A stretch of DNA of 64,000 nucleotides from NCBI GenBank assembly GCA_008360975.2, contig CM039193.1:7182501-7246500 (forward strand). Reading direction: 5' to 3'. The DNA is from Lichenostomus cassidix (taxonomy: Eukaryota > Chordata > Aves > Passeriformes > Meliphagidae). The position numbers and the translations under genes were made by a program. The notes under the pieces were generated by a model. That model ran no database searches. It was not told the DNA's origin and saw only the letters and a program-made list of their open reading frames with translations. The stretch's first letter is position 1. Each line of letters starts with the position of its first letter. Below are positions 25,245 to 37,500 of the stretch, piece after piece.

Positions 25245-28200
25245 AACAGGATATTTTTAAATCACAGGGAAGTAAACTACTGTGTTTAAGAAGCTGGCAT
25301 TAGAAACTATAAATATTCCTAAACTGATTCCACTTCTGAACATCAAGGGTGAGAGAAAGGAAAGGGAAGCAAAAGAATACACAAATGCATGCTGATCAAG
25401 TTCTTGAGGTAAGTTATTCAAATAAAAACACTAAAGTGTATGGGGACAATTATGAGAATTAATGCTAACAGGTTGGTATGTAATGTAATGAAGCAAGTTA
25501 ATAATGGCATCCCGCTTGGGATTAATCACAATACATTAATCAATTAAGAAACACTGAGAAAATGAAAAAACTGCAGGTCAAAAACATTTACAGTGCTGTA
25601 AACTGAAAGATAGTGAACCTGACATTCAAATGAACATTAAACTAGAAGAGCACAGAGATCTATTCCCCATGCAAGGCACACAACCAGCTCTCATTAATGG
25701 TTATGACTGATAGCTCAAGACATTGAGGACAGACCCCATAAAATATGCAGAGCATTTTTCATATTTGCAGCATTGCAGAACTTTGGAGTCCAAGTCCTCT
25801 AAACAGCAAGAAAGTTTGCAGTTCCTTCCTAACATCAATAATTGTGATTTTTCCATTAAATAAATCGGAGCAAAGGACTGTGATTTATCACAAAAAGCAG
25901 AAGTCATTCAATAACCCATCCCCATATTTATCCCCTCTCCTGCTGCTGCCTCCAAACCAGAGACAGCACAGATTGTGAGTTGTGGTCTCAGACTTAGCAG
26001 TTAAGAAAGCATTGACAGTGCATTTGGGAAAAAAAAAAAGGATCTCATTCTAATTTTTACCCTCAATTAGTTTTTTTAGACCCTTTGGAAGTTCATTTCC
26101 CTAGATATATCTGAGATTAAGAACAAAATAAAAGCCTAAGACTCTCTGTGCATTCTGGTATTTCACTCTGCATTGTAAAAGGAACTGCATGGCACCGCTT
26201 TCAGTACAGCCCATATCCTTTAAAACTCAATCTAACAAAAAGGCTTTAATTGAAAGTATTGCATTTTGAAGGTCATCAGACTTTTTGCCTTAGTGGAAAA
26301 TACCATGAACAAGTTCACAGAGTGAAGAGAAGAAGGGAATGGAAGACGATTGCTTGGGCACAGAAGAAGATAAGTGCACATAAGGTAAATTATCCTTCTA
26401 CACTGCACAGTCAGCCTGTGGATAGAAAAGTTTCAACACAGCAGGTTGCAGCCATCATGATCTAGAGACTGCAAATGCCTCTTGGCAGAACACAGGCAAG
26501 CAGAAGCAGAACGATGTGTTTGCTTCCAAGAACGATCTGTTTCAGCCGCCCTGTCAGTCTGTGCCTCCGAATGCAGCCCCCCTTTCGCTCACACATTTGT
26601 ACCTCATTCCTCCAAGCAGGCTTGCTCAGGATGTTCAGGCTGCTGTGTGAACACCTCTGCTCTTCACACTCTCAGATTTAGCCACACGAGCTCCTTCTCA
26701 TGGTAAGGCATGACAAATGTGCAGCCATGTGAGTGAGAGCCCAAACCCACAGCGCTCTGCACACAGAAACTTTGCTCGTGTTTGGATGGGATGTGACACG
26801 AGGGAATCCCAGAAGCCCAGGCTCTGCACAGTGACACAGCAGCAAAGGTGTGCATCAGCACTGCTGTCAGTGCTCAGGAAGTTTGGAGAACTGAAACATA
26901 TCTGGTAAAAGAAACCCCACAGGTGAAAGGGCCAGTGTTCCTTCAGCACAGTTCAGCTCACTTACAAAGCCCTTGTTTCTTGAGCCCATCAGCACTGAGG
27001 GATAAACTGGGCTCACAGACCCATTCCAGCTACCTGTGTTCCCCAAACTGCTTACAGTGAGGTCCCAGGGATCAGCCCTGCAGTCTGCCCCTTCCTCACC
27101 CTCTTATGTGCCCATCTTTTTGAGAAAGGGATGCAGCTCTGCCCTTCTCACAACTGCATTGCCCTCCACAACAAAAAACCCTTTGAAGCTTCTCTAGTAA
27201 ACTCAAGACTTCATCAGGGATTGTTTGCCTAGTGCTCTCGAGAGCCAGCCTGCTCATTTACGTACCAAAACAAAGGAAGAAGAAAGTTATTACAAGAAAC
27301 CTTAATTTTCTTTAAAAAAATCTGCCGTAACCAGCAGTTTTACTATTTAACATCATTTGAAACATCACCAATCTGGGCAGAGATATGGATCAGAATAAAG
27401 TTAAAGTCTCATTGTTAAGCACTGGAAACTCAATAAGCACCAAAATTGGAGATATATAGATATATATTTTACTCTCAGAGCCATTCCCCATCTGTTCTCC
27501 CATTCCTTTCTCATTTTACATAAAATATTCAAAAATATTCATATTTCCCAAAGAAACTTTCAACATAAGTTGAAATAAAAATCAGAATTTTGGGCTTAGT
27601 TTAAAAAATTATTTTTGTTTTCTTTAATGGAAAGGGTAGAATAGATTTTTTAGAAACAGTTTCCATGAATTTTTATCTTCTACCCGAACCCTCCTCCAAT
27701 CAAAATGGTTTCAGAGCAAGTTGTTTGATCAGCATGAACACTTGTTGTTAGGCACCCAAACTCGCATGTTTTGGCTAAAAAAAACACCTCTGGAGGCTGG
27801 TCTGTGCCATTCACATACTGAACTCTACTCAAATCTAACAGAACTTAAAAAACTCTCAAGATTTTGTATTTAAATCCTCCATGATGCAAAATCACAGACA
27901 ATTTTAGCTCCACTTATTTGCTGGAAAATTAGGAGAATCCTTTTCTGCTCCAGAGATACTTTGTATGTTACTATACCCCATTACATGTGTTGTACAAGGT
28001 GTTTCTCAGAAAAATTTTAAAAAAAATTCTTTTTTTAAAGGCCCTAGTAGTCCTGCTTTTATTAGTAACAACGAATGTTTTCAAACAACTGAAACATTTC
28101 AAAATGTTGAAATGAGGAACTGGACTTTGTAAAGAACACATTTCAAATTGTTTTGTTTGCCTTCACTTACATGGAGAGTTATTGGTATATAGGTACTGAA

Positions 28201-31200
28201 TAAGCAGCTTTTGCCCATACACATCTTCATGGGATGAAGATAATAAAAATATACCTGTACTAATACTAAATAACTCTGCTAATCAATAATAACAGTTTTA
28301 TTATTCATAAGCTACTATTAATAAAACCCCATGGGTTCTAATGTAACCACTAAAAGAATTAATATTGTAATTCAATTTTAAGGTCTTTACGTCGATCTTT
28401 AAGTCTATTAAAATAAATGAGAAGTCTTTCAATGACTCTGGATGATGCCCTGCATGTTAATAATGCCACGTGTTATTTTCACTACGGCAAATCACCTCTA
28501 AGATCTTGCATAAACACTGGAGTACTGATTATGCTTCACGTAGGTGGATATAATGTTCCAAAAGAAGTGCACACCTCTCTCCATTCTCATTGTCAAAATC
28601 AAGCTAGTTTTGCTCAGACTTTCCAAGTGTTAGAATTAGGGAGAGGCAGAATTAGGGAATTGCCAGGAATTGAGATGGGAACATGAGACCCTGGATGGTC
28701 TCCTACTGGATGTGGTTTTCTCAACAGTCACTGTATTTAAAGCACTAACTCACTGAATTTATTTGGCTATGGTGGAAAACACATGAAGCAGTTAATGAAA
28801 GTGAAGAACAGGGAACAAAAATGCTTCTGAGGGAGGTTAAAAGCTAAATTCTATTGTTTGAGAAATACACATTAAAAAAGCATATTTTTGGCAAATATTC
28901 AATAGCTTTGATGGTGTTCCACCAATTTATTCTGTGTTCAGCTCATTTAGGCCCCTGTGAAAAGTGAGTTATTGATCTTATTGATGAAGCAGACCAAGAA
29001 CTACCACCAAAAAGACCCACAAAAAGCAAGGCCACAAATACTCATTTTACTGAAGAAAAAAATCTCTGGATACATGAGGAAGCAGTAAATATAAAGACAT
29101 TTATATGCAAATAATACACACATAGATCTAAAAGTTAAAAGGGCTACAGAGTATTTTTTCAACAACCTTACAATGCTTACAAAACTGTGTCAGCATTGTA
29201 AAAGAAAATTAAGAATGGCAACCCAGAAAAAGACCTGTAAACCCCTTGATTTTTATTCCATGTACTTTTTAAAATACTGCTAGCTGCACATTTGCTGCCA
29301 AGTACCTAATTACCTTTAAAAATCTAGCTCTGCACTGCTGAAGCTCTTGAGTGATCGAGGTATCAACATCACTCATCATTATGGAGCTAATTTTAATGAT
29401 GAAAGCATTGCTAAAAGTTATTTTAAAATTCATTTTTACTTAACTTCTTTAGAGATGATTTGTTTGAGTACCTGAGACACAGTAACTAATCACTGATGGT
29501 TTCCTTTGCAAATATAAAATAGATTTATATGCCCTCCCTGTAGGAACAAGAATTCCACCACCTCCTCCTGAATTTCTGAGCTATCGAATATTTGATGAGT
29601 GCTTAGGGAATCAGTATTGTGTCTTTTCACAGCAGTAATCAAGGAATGAAGTATTCTCTGCCATAATGAATCTACCACAGGACTAAAAGATGAATATTTC
29701 AAATGCAAAAGCAATATGTTTGTTTTGAACACATTTAAGTTTGGCTTTAATAAAGCAAGTAGTGAAGTGTGCAATGAATTATATTGTTAGATGGTTAAAA
29801 CAGAGCTGTGCAATATGTCTGAATGCATTTAATCCAAGTAACTACTCATTTTAAATGTGACTTATAAATATGTATTACATGTATGATGAACGGATGACTC
29901 AGGAACCATGACAGACCTGGGCCTTGCCTTCCACTCCTGGCTTGCTTCAGAGCCAGCTCAGCCTGACAATTAACCAAGGCCCAGAGCCAGAACATCATTA
30001 ACCACAAGCTGAATCTTACGTGGGCTGAAATTAAACATGTGCACCAACTATTCAAGTTAGGATCATTCAAATCGAGCCTGAGGTGCCTGGCTGGACTGGG
30101 ACCTGCTCCGTGTGCTCCAGCAGCTGGTGGTCCCGATGTGCAGCCAGAGGCTCATTTGAAATTCCCCAAAACCAGGGCCCCTCAGCTGGGTCCATCACTG
30201 CCAGCCAAGAGGATGCTGTCAGCAGAAGGTGATGGGCTCATCAACTCAAATATCCCTCACCAGCACCAGCTTCACTCTGAGGAACACCAAATCACTGCAA
30301 TAAGGAATGGCCAAAATGTGCTCTCCTGAAAAACTTGTCAGAGGGCAAGGTCTCGTTTGTCATGGCATTCTCTCATTCGTCTCCAAGGGATTTTGGTTTT
30401 TGTTAAAATAACAAGTGGGTTCTCTTTAGCAGCAAAGAAAATCCAGCTAGAGATTTCAGGCCAGCTCATCTCATTTGCAAGTTGAGAATACCTGCCATGG
30501 AGTCCCCACAGTGTTATTTTGTGTGAGACCCTCTCAGTCTCTATCCAAAATGAGACACAGAGATGAGCAGTTATAACAGTTTGTATTTGCAATAATTGTT
30601 TCTCAGTTTAGTAATTTGTTTTGTCAGATCAACTAACCTGCCACACACAAACAGAAATAGCATTTATCAACAGAGCTTAAAATGAAAGCAATGAGAAAAG
30701 CATAGATTTAATTACAACAATGTTCCAAGTGCTTCAATTATCCAAGTTCAGAACCAATGTACTTTACCTGGAAATTGCCCCTGAAATAATGAATTCAATA
30801 AGGAAAATTCTTATATAGTCCAAGTTAAATTATTTAAAAAGGAAGAAAGAGAGTTCTTAATTATTTAATGTTTCACCAATAATTATATAGTTCAGTATAA
30901 TGTTCACTCACTGGAGAACCTGATTTTCAAAGGAACATTTGTGAACATCAGTCAAACAAAAAACACCTGCCAGACTATAAACTCAGCCAGTGTTGTACAC
31001 ATTCATGCCAACACAGCATTACCACATTAGCAAAAATCCAAGTCTTGACTTAATGGCAAACATATCCAATAATTTATGTTAAAATATTTACACAGAAAAG
31101 CATTCATGATTCAGTTTTCTAATGCATTTGTAAAAAACAGTATGACCTTTCTGGCTACAATTTTTTAAAGCTTTGCTCTAGGTAAATGAGTTCAAGATGG

Positions 31201-33821
31201 GACTACAGCTCTGAAAAACAGAAAGCTGTTGTACTTGAACAATCTAAGCTGCCAATCAAAACGTGACCATGGACATCTTAGGGACATTTCATTCAAAAGT
31301 CACTAAGGATCGGTTTTAAAAGACAGCTTTAAATCAGCTGCATTAAATACTAGCCATGGCAAGCTTCTTGTCACAGAGTCCTAGGGAGCAAGGTTCAGGG
31401 AACACCAAGTATTTTCAATAAAAAGGTTTTCCCAAATCATGGATCACCACGCCCAGCAAATGATATACAGCCGAGGGAGTTAAACAGCGCCTTGGTCAAA
31501 CACAGCATGGATCTGCAAAGGATTATCATCATCCATTAACAACCCTATGCTAACCCTATGTACAACAACTCAATCCCTATCATAGGACTAGTTCTGGAAA
31601 ACCTCATGATGGCAAAAATAGCATTTGTCACACTGGTATCCTTGGAGTTTACTTACAGGGGCCACAATTCAGCACATGCCGTTCCAGACTGCGGATTCTT
31701 GGCTCTACAGATCTTCCTCAACTGTTCTCTGTCTTGGAGCAGAGCTGCCCAGAGGAAAAACCTGGTGCACTCAACTCACAAGTTTAACAGCACAGCACTG
31801 ATTTCTCACTTTGACCCAAAGGCAAAGGAAAAAAATGTCAAAAAACCCACAGCCATTTCCTTACAGCTGCAAATCAGGTTGTCCCTGGGTCATTTTGCCG
31901 AAGAATTACCTTACCCCCACTCTCTGGAAGAGATTAGAGAGTGTTTATCAGTAATGGGCTCAGATTTCACAGCTCCCAGAGCAGAGGAACCCAGCTGCAC
32001 CACCATCCAGACTTTACAGCCTCATGTCCTGCGGCTGGCAGGGCTGGAAATGATGAAAAGTGTAGATTTCTGCTTCCCTGAGGGGACTACAACACTCAAT
32101 TGTGGTCTTGAAAAGCCTGAGGTCTCTTACAATCAAAGATGGGTTTTTTAACAGCATAACAGAGTATTTTAAGTTATTTTTAGTGAGTTTAATGGCTCCC
32201 TTGGAATTGTGCAATGAGGGGTTTGCTGTAAGTGCAGCACCTGGCTTTGCATGTGGGGAATACCAAACACAGTACCAAATACAATTTTAAGATCCTTTAA
32301 AAAAAAGGGATTTAGGGAATAGGTGTCACATACAGACTAGGAAGTGGTGTGGCATGGGGCAATGCTTCACATGGCTGATGTGAAGCCCATCAGGGTAACT
32401 CAGCAGTTAAATTCCAGACAGATGATGCCACAACGTGTTTTGCACACCATGGCACAAACCCATGCTCCTTCTGACACAGCACACACACCAAACCCACAGC
32501 ACTTCACTGTGCTATAAACCAGTCTTTGGTTATTCTGTCTCTAAACTTCTGTCTCATAAGGCCAAATTCAATTTGCCCAAAGGCTCCTGCAGCACATCGA
32601 GATTAAGAAGTCTGGGGAACCATCATCATGCCATGCCACTGTAAATTATCACAGCTCCACCAACTTTGCCCTAATATGAAACGCCACAGAAGTGCTCAGA
32701 ATCCAGCAGTGATGAATTTAACATGTCTCTTTCCACTATCCTGATGTCAGCAGAGTTACAGCAATTTATGCAATACAAGGATCTGTCCTTTTCTCCTTAT
32801 CAAAGCATTTGATCAAAATCAGTGACATGCAAAAAGACAACCTTACTTAATTTGAGCAGCAGAGTCAGGCTTGTCACTCTAACATCATAAGAAAAAGGGA
32901 GGTATTTACATATGGGTACTTGCATATTCCTTTTTATCTGGCTTTGCAAAGATAACAGCAAGATCACTTTCTTCCTCAGTAAAAACTAGTGTGAAACCTC
33001 ACAAAGGATCAGCATTTTCCCTTGCTCTTCCCTCCCTCCTTTCCTCTCTTTTGAAAAGCAAGACCTCAAGATACTTCAAATCTTCATTACCCACTTCTCT
33101 GCCTGTGACAGCCTGGTGGTGTGGAGCAGCTCCAACCCCCTCCCTTCCAGTCACCCTCGAGTCAGACAGGTAAGACCCCATTTCTGACGCGAGGTGACAA
33201 AGAGCCCACACTGCTGAATGCCACTGCCACAGGTGACACTGTCATCACCAGCAGCAGTCCCTGCCCCATGCAGATCTGGAGAATGCAGAGCCACAAATGA
33301 GCTCACCCAGCAGTCCCAGGTCTGCATCTCTCAGGATACATTTCAAACAAGCAGATGCATAAATTCGCTCATTCGGAAACCTGGTCTGCTCAAGAACTTG
33401 TTACTATGACAATTTAGAAGAAGCTGCTACAGATAAGATTGATGAAACTTATTGATTAATTTTCTCTCAAGCTACGTTTGAATTTTAACTTGTCCCTAAA
33501 CAGAACCAGTTGGTGCTGGTTTTTTAGTATTCCAGGGACTGCAGCAGTGTGCTTCAGCAGCGAAGGAAGTTCCATGATAAATGTGTTCTCCAATCTGCAT
33601 CTGTAGAGCAGCTATAAAGTCAGAACAATCCAGGCAAAATTTTTCATTATGTTTTTAAATATACTTATTTACATTTTAAATCATACATAGACAATATGAA
33701 ATATCTTTCACTTAGACAGGTGGGAACAACAAAACAGATGCATCCATTAAGCTTGAAACAATTCAATGAATTAAATAGTACTTGGTGAACACTTTGGTTT
33801 ATGGATATAGCCTTTGTTTAA

Positions 33822-33827
33822 ACTTAC
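33822..33827 (-). other. PTPRG: 5' splice site (donor) of the 33.9 kb PTPRG exon
   Basis: Minus-strand CAA followed by GTAAGT, a full match to the U1-binding consensus on the intron side. Confidence 0.92.
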
Positions 33828-33923
33828 TTGAAAAAACACAGCCATGGCTCCTACCACCCTGTTTTCTAGAACTGCTGTTCCAAAACTGTCAAAGTCATCA
33901 GGATTGTAGAAGTAAATCTGCAT
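33828..33923 (-). CDS. PTPRG: PTPRG internal coding exon (carbonic-anhydrase-like domain, CA exon-4 equivalent)
   Basis: Internal exon of receptor tyrosine phosphatase gamma, a type I membrane protein with an extracellular carbonic-anhydrase-like (CA) domain, a fibronectin III repeat and two cytoplasmic phosphatase domains. Read on the minus strand it is 96 nt, 32 codons, phase 0 to phase 0, with no stop. The peptide starts MQIYFYN and includes [13 protein letters not shown] and [13 protein letters not shown], which I recognise from vertebrate PTPRG; the paralogue PTPRZ1 is clearly different here. A TTTTTGCAG acceptor precedes it and a GTAAGT donor follows CAA. The size and start point match exon 4 of alpha-CA genes, whose LHLVHWN strand aligns with MQIYFYN. 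The His that binds zinc in active CAs is Gln here (second codon), as expected for the non-catalytic PTPRG domain, which binds contactins at the cell surface. It probably covers about residues 175-206. Seen: frame, splice sites, motif. Recalled: family identity. Confidence 0.94.
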
Positions 33924-33942
33924 CTGCAAAAATTAAAACCAA
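33924..33942 (-). other. PTPRG: 3' splice site (acceptor) of the 33.9 kb PTPRG exon
   Basis: On the minus strand the intron ends GGTTTTAATTTTTGCAG, a T-rich tract followed by a consensus CAG. The exon then opens ATGCAG, so a second AG lies exactly 6 nt downstream and could act as an in-frame alternative acceptor. Confidence 0.9.
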
Positions 33943-34520
33943 CAACAGAATCACATTAGTGTTGATTCATACAGCTCTCACATGAGGTAATGCATACACG
34001 TTGTTCTTAAACCCAGTATTATGAACCCAAGATAAAGGAATTCTGCTGAACAATACTGTTTAACTAGCATCTTGATTAATAGCATGACTGCCCTGCTGGG
34101 ACAGTAAGCAGGGAAGAGAGTCAATGCAATGCATTTTAATACCAAACCCAAGGATAAACAGCATGGTCAGTCTGTTCAGATGATAAACTTTGTGCTTTCT
34201 GCCAGCATCTCTTCATTTCTTTGCACATTGAAGGCTCATCTCCTGCTCTGCTAAATGTGTTAAACATATTTATCTCAAAAAACACAGAGAATTTTGAAAA
34301 TGATTTCAATGTTTAGAGTTATTCCTTTACTCCTAAAGTAATTTGTAAGATAAAAGTCTGTCTCCATAGCAATGCATTTTTAGGAGTCTCTGATATTCAG
34401 GTCTATCAGTTAAGGTCACACTTCTCCCTGTCTTCAGTTACATTTCATGACTTTTATTTCCAAAGCATTAGCACTCTGCAAAAAGTATGCGAAAAAACCA
34501 GATATTTGATATAATTTTGT

Positions 34521-34544
34521 AATGAATAATAAATAATAATAATT
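34521..34544 (+). repeat. AAT/AATA-rich low-complexity stretch
   Basis: AATGAATAATAAATAATAAT and following AAT units. Simple repeat. Confidence 0.65.
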
Positions 34545-37500
34545 ACACAAACCCCAAGTAAGAGCACGTGAGAACAATGATTATCCCACACTAGCAAGTG
34601 TTGGAGCTACACAAATAGAGGAGGACCAAGAACAGCTTCCTCCACACACTCTACTGGTGAACACAGCCCAGAGTTTGAGGGAGAAGGAAGATCTAGCTGA
34701 GACTGTCCATGCCTCCCAGCACACTGCCGGTCTGACCATGGCTACCTCCAGCAAGTCTGTCTGCTGGACCCAAACACTTGTTTGGGATTTTCCAAAATAG
34801 TGCTGCATGACACATCCTTCTATAATCACAAATGCACCGTTTTCCCCATATTTTGTAAATGCCAGCAGAGATTATACCCTTCTATCTTGCTCGGATACCT
34901 TGCTATTCACGTTTAGTGATTCCCCAGCTTCTGACTGTATATGTTGGCTGTAGTGGACAGGTGATTTGCCAGAATAATAGAGTTAAGAAAACATCACCAC
35001 GTAGGGAAAAGGCCAATATGAAGATCAGAGTATTCAGAGGTAGAGGTTCCTTTTTGAGCAGGAGGAAGACCACGCTCCAAATTGCCCACAAAAAAAAAGA
35101 AAAAAATTGGCACTCACAGTAGCTTTATAAAATTGGAAAGCAATTTTCTTCCCCCTACTTTGGCCTTCCTTTTCCCAGCACATTCACAGCACACTCACAG
35201 ATACGGACAATATCTCACAAAGGTGGTGGGGCCTCCAGATTCTGACAACTTGTGCTCTGAGCAAATGCAGAGCAAGGTACAGCTATTCATTGATGTAGAA
35301 ATTAGAAACAGTTTGTTTCAGGTAGAATTGCTTAAACTTCAGTTTAGCCAGCACAGACCAAAGCTGACAAAACACTCACAAATTACATTTTGCTCCTCTT
35401 TAAAATAAAGTCTAAAATTATCTATACCTTACATAAAACATTTCACTATATGGTCCTCACAGGAGTTTATGAAGAAAAGCATCACTGAGTGAGTTCAGCA
35501 TATGCCAGAATCATTTTGGATCAATTTTGCTCACGGCATTTTAAGGAAATTAATTTTTACAATACACTTTTGGATAGCAGTGCAAAGGGCTTTGGTAGAA
35601 GAGTTTTTCATTCAGATCCCTCATCTCAGCAGTGCAATCTCACAGCCTAATCAAGAACCACACTCTGCCTTGATTACCATACCCATTGGAGCATTTTACC
35701 ACTGCTCCCTGGTGTTTTTCCAGAGAGCGTGGTTCCTCTCCCCACATCCATCACGTCAAGGGGAACTGTCTCGTATGAAAAATTATCATCATCTGTCATA
35801 CAGTAGCTTCCTTATGTGCTCATACAGCTAGAAGGAACATTTTGGAGTAGAATATCTGAGGAATTGCTGTTATATAATTTACACACACATACACTGCAAA
35901 AATAATGTTAAAAAGACAGTAAAGTTACACTCTCAAAGCCTCATGGTTCAGGCTGCTCATAAAACCACACCTGGACACCGCTGAGCATTAGTATTATGAC
36001 AATTTTCTAATTATGTGATCACATATTGTTCTCTTCCATAATACAGCCTCATCTGTTTTCCCCAATTCACAATAAAATGCAAATGTATCCAATGTATTTT
36101 TGTTCTTTTATACATAATATACATAATATTGAATGCATTTATCAGTAGATAGTTAATTTAATATTTTCTATGGGTGGGATAAGGTTCTTTATGTACAAAG
36201 CGGGAATAAGACAGTTAACCGTAAAATTAATTTCACCACATACTTAAGTGGCCTAAACATGCTAGAAAATTTTCATTATTACTCCTTATTATATAATTAG
36301 TATATACAATATATGGGGCACTTTGCATATAAATGACTTCTACTGTCTCTGCCTGGGACGTACAAAGCAGCAGTACAGAATGCAACAAAGAGGCTTTTAA
36401 GCTAAAGAAAATTTGGATCTTATTATAATATGCTATTTGTGAAACACAGAATGGAGAATCGCCCAGGCTTACACATTCAACCTGAATTGTGGCACTGCTT
36501 GATTTCACCCCCATAAAACAGCTTTTTTGTACGTGATTTCACAACAGCTTCTATTTTCCAAAATTCAAAAATTTGAAGGCTGTAAATTCCGCACTAATGG
36601 GAAAGCCTGAAGCGTCCTTCGTAGTGTGACACTGCCTGTCTGCAGTCAGAATGCTCTGTTCCACACATCCCTGCTGACTGTGCTCCAAATGGCCTTCCCT
36701 GTGGCACAGGGCCAGGAGGGCACGAGTGTCCTGTTCTCTATGGCACAATATATGAGATTTACAAGACTTTCACATCTAGCCCCATTACAACTAACAAGGC
36801 TGGGAAGGGCTTACATGGCCTTCCTTAATCTCAGATGTGCAGCACAGCAGTGTGCTTGCATTTACCTTGTAAAGATCTATTATAAAAACCATGTAGTGTC
36901 CAAGCAACTTGAAATTTCCAGCATTTTGGTAAAACTAAGCTGAGACAAACCATCCCTAGTGTCTTCCTTTCTTGAACGAAGACACTCTCCATCCTAAAAT
37001 GCTACTACTGTAGCTCCAGAGCTTTACCAAGGCAGGGAGAGGGCAAGAATTTGCTTTTAATGGAAAAACTTCATGCTTTGACACTCTTCACACTATAAAA
37101 GAATTGTTTTCAAACTTGAGAGAGATTTGCTGTACAGCACAGATTTAAGCCTGAAAAAATATCACTGAGGGCAAAATCGTCAGACTGTTACAAGTGCTTT
37201 AAAACAGAGGATTAGAGAGAAAGTCCTCACTCTGCCATAACCCAGGAGATAATCACCAGTCACCCTAAGGAAACATGTCATATTTTCTAGTCTCTGCTGT
37301 CCAGGAAGATCCAGTGGCCAACCATTACAGTTTCCAAACATTCCAGGTCTATTCCCAGCTGACAACACTTGCACAAGTGAATACACCACAGACATTCAAT
37401 ATGTGGGTGATTTTCCAAAGCCTGGAGAGACTTTTGTCTCCAAGCTCCTACCCCTCCACCATGCCCTGGGGCAAGAAATCACCTCCTCCTCGGGACAATC

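Larger units (their letters stand above)
8914..33827 (-). other. PTPRG: Complete PTPRG intron of 24,914 bp between the two exons
   Basis: Bounded by GTAAGT at 33827 and a CATGTAG acceptor at 8914, on the minus strand. It is non-coding, with scattered A/T runs. Contents noted: a TC microsatellite at 24681-24694, a TTTG-rich stretch at 25220-25244, a C/T-rich strand at 18710-18945, a tandem 11-mer at 19116-19137, the palindrome at 21755-21793, a GATATATAGATATATAT stretch near 27451 and an exon-like segment on the opposite strand at 33059-33169. The longest open frames, 18630-19214 and 31558-32151 on the + strand, have no recognisable protein. I see no CR1, LTR or RNA gene in it, though old diverged copies would escape inspection by eye. 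Confidence 0.9.

Noticed and set aside
31558..32151. 197-codon open frame on the + strand
   Set aside because: Longest frame in the window, but the peptide shows no recognisable domain or composition bias. It lies inside the PTPRG intron and has no convincing promoter or splice context. One such frame in 64 kb is expected by chance.
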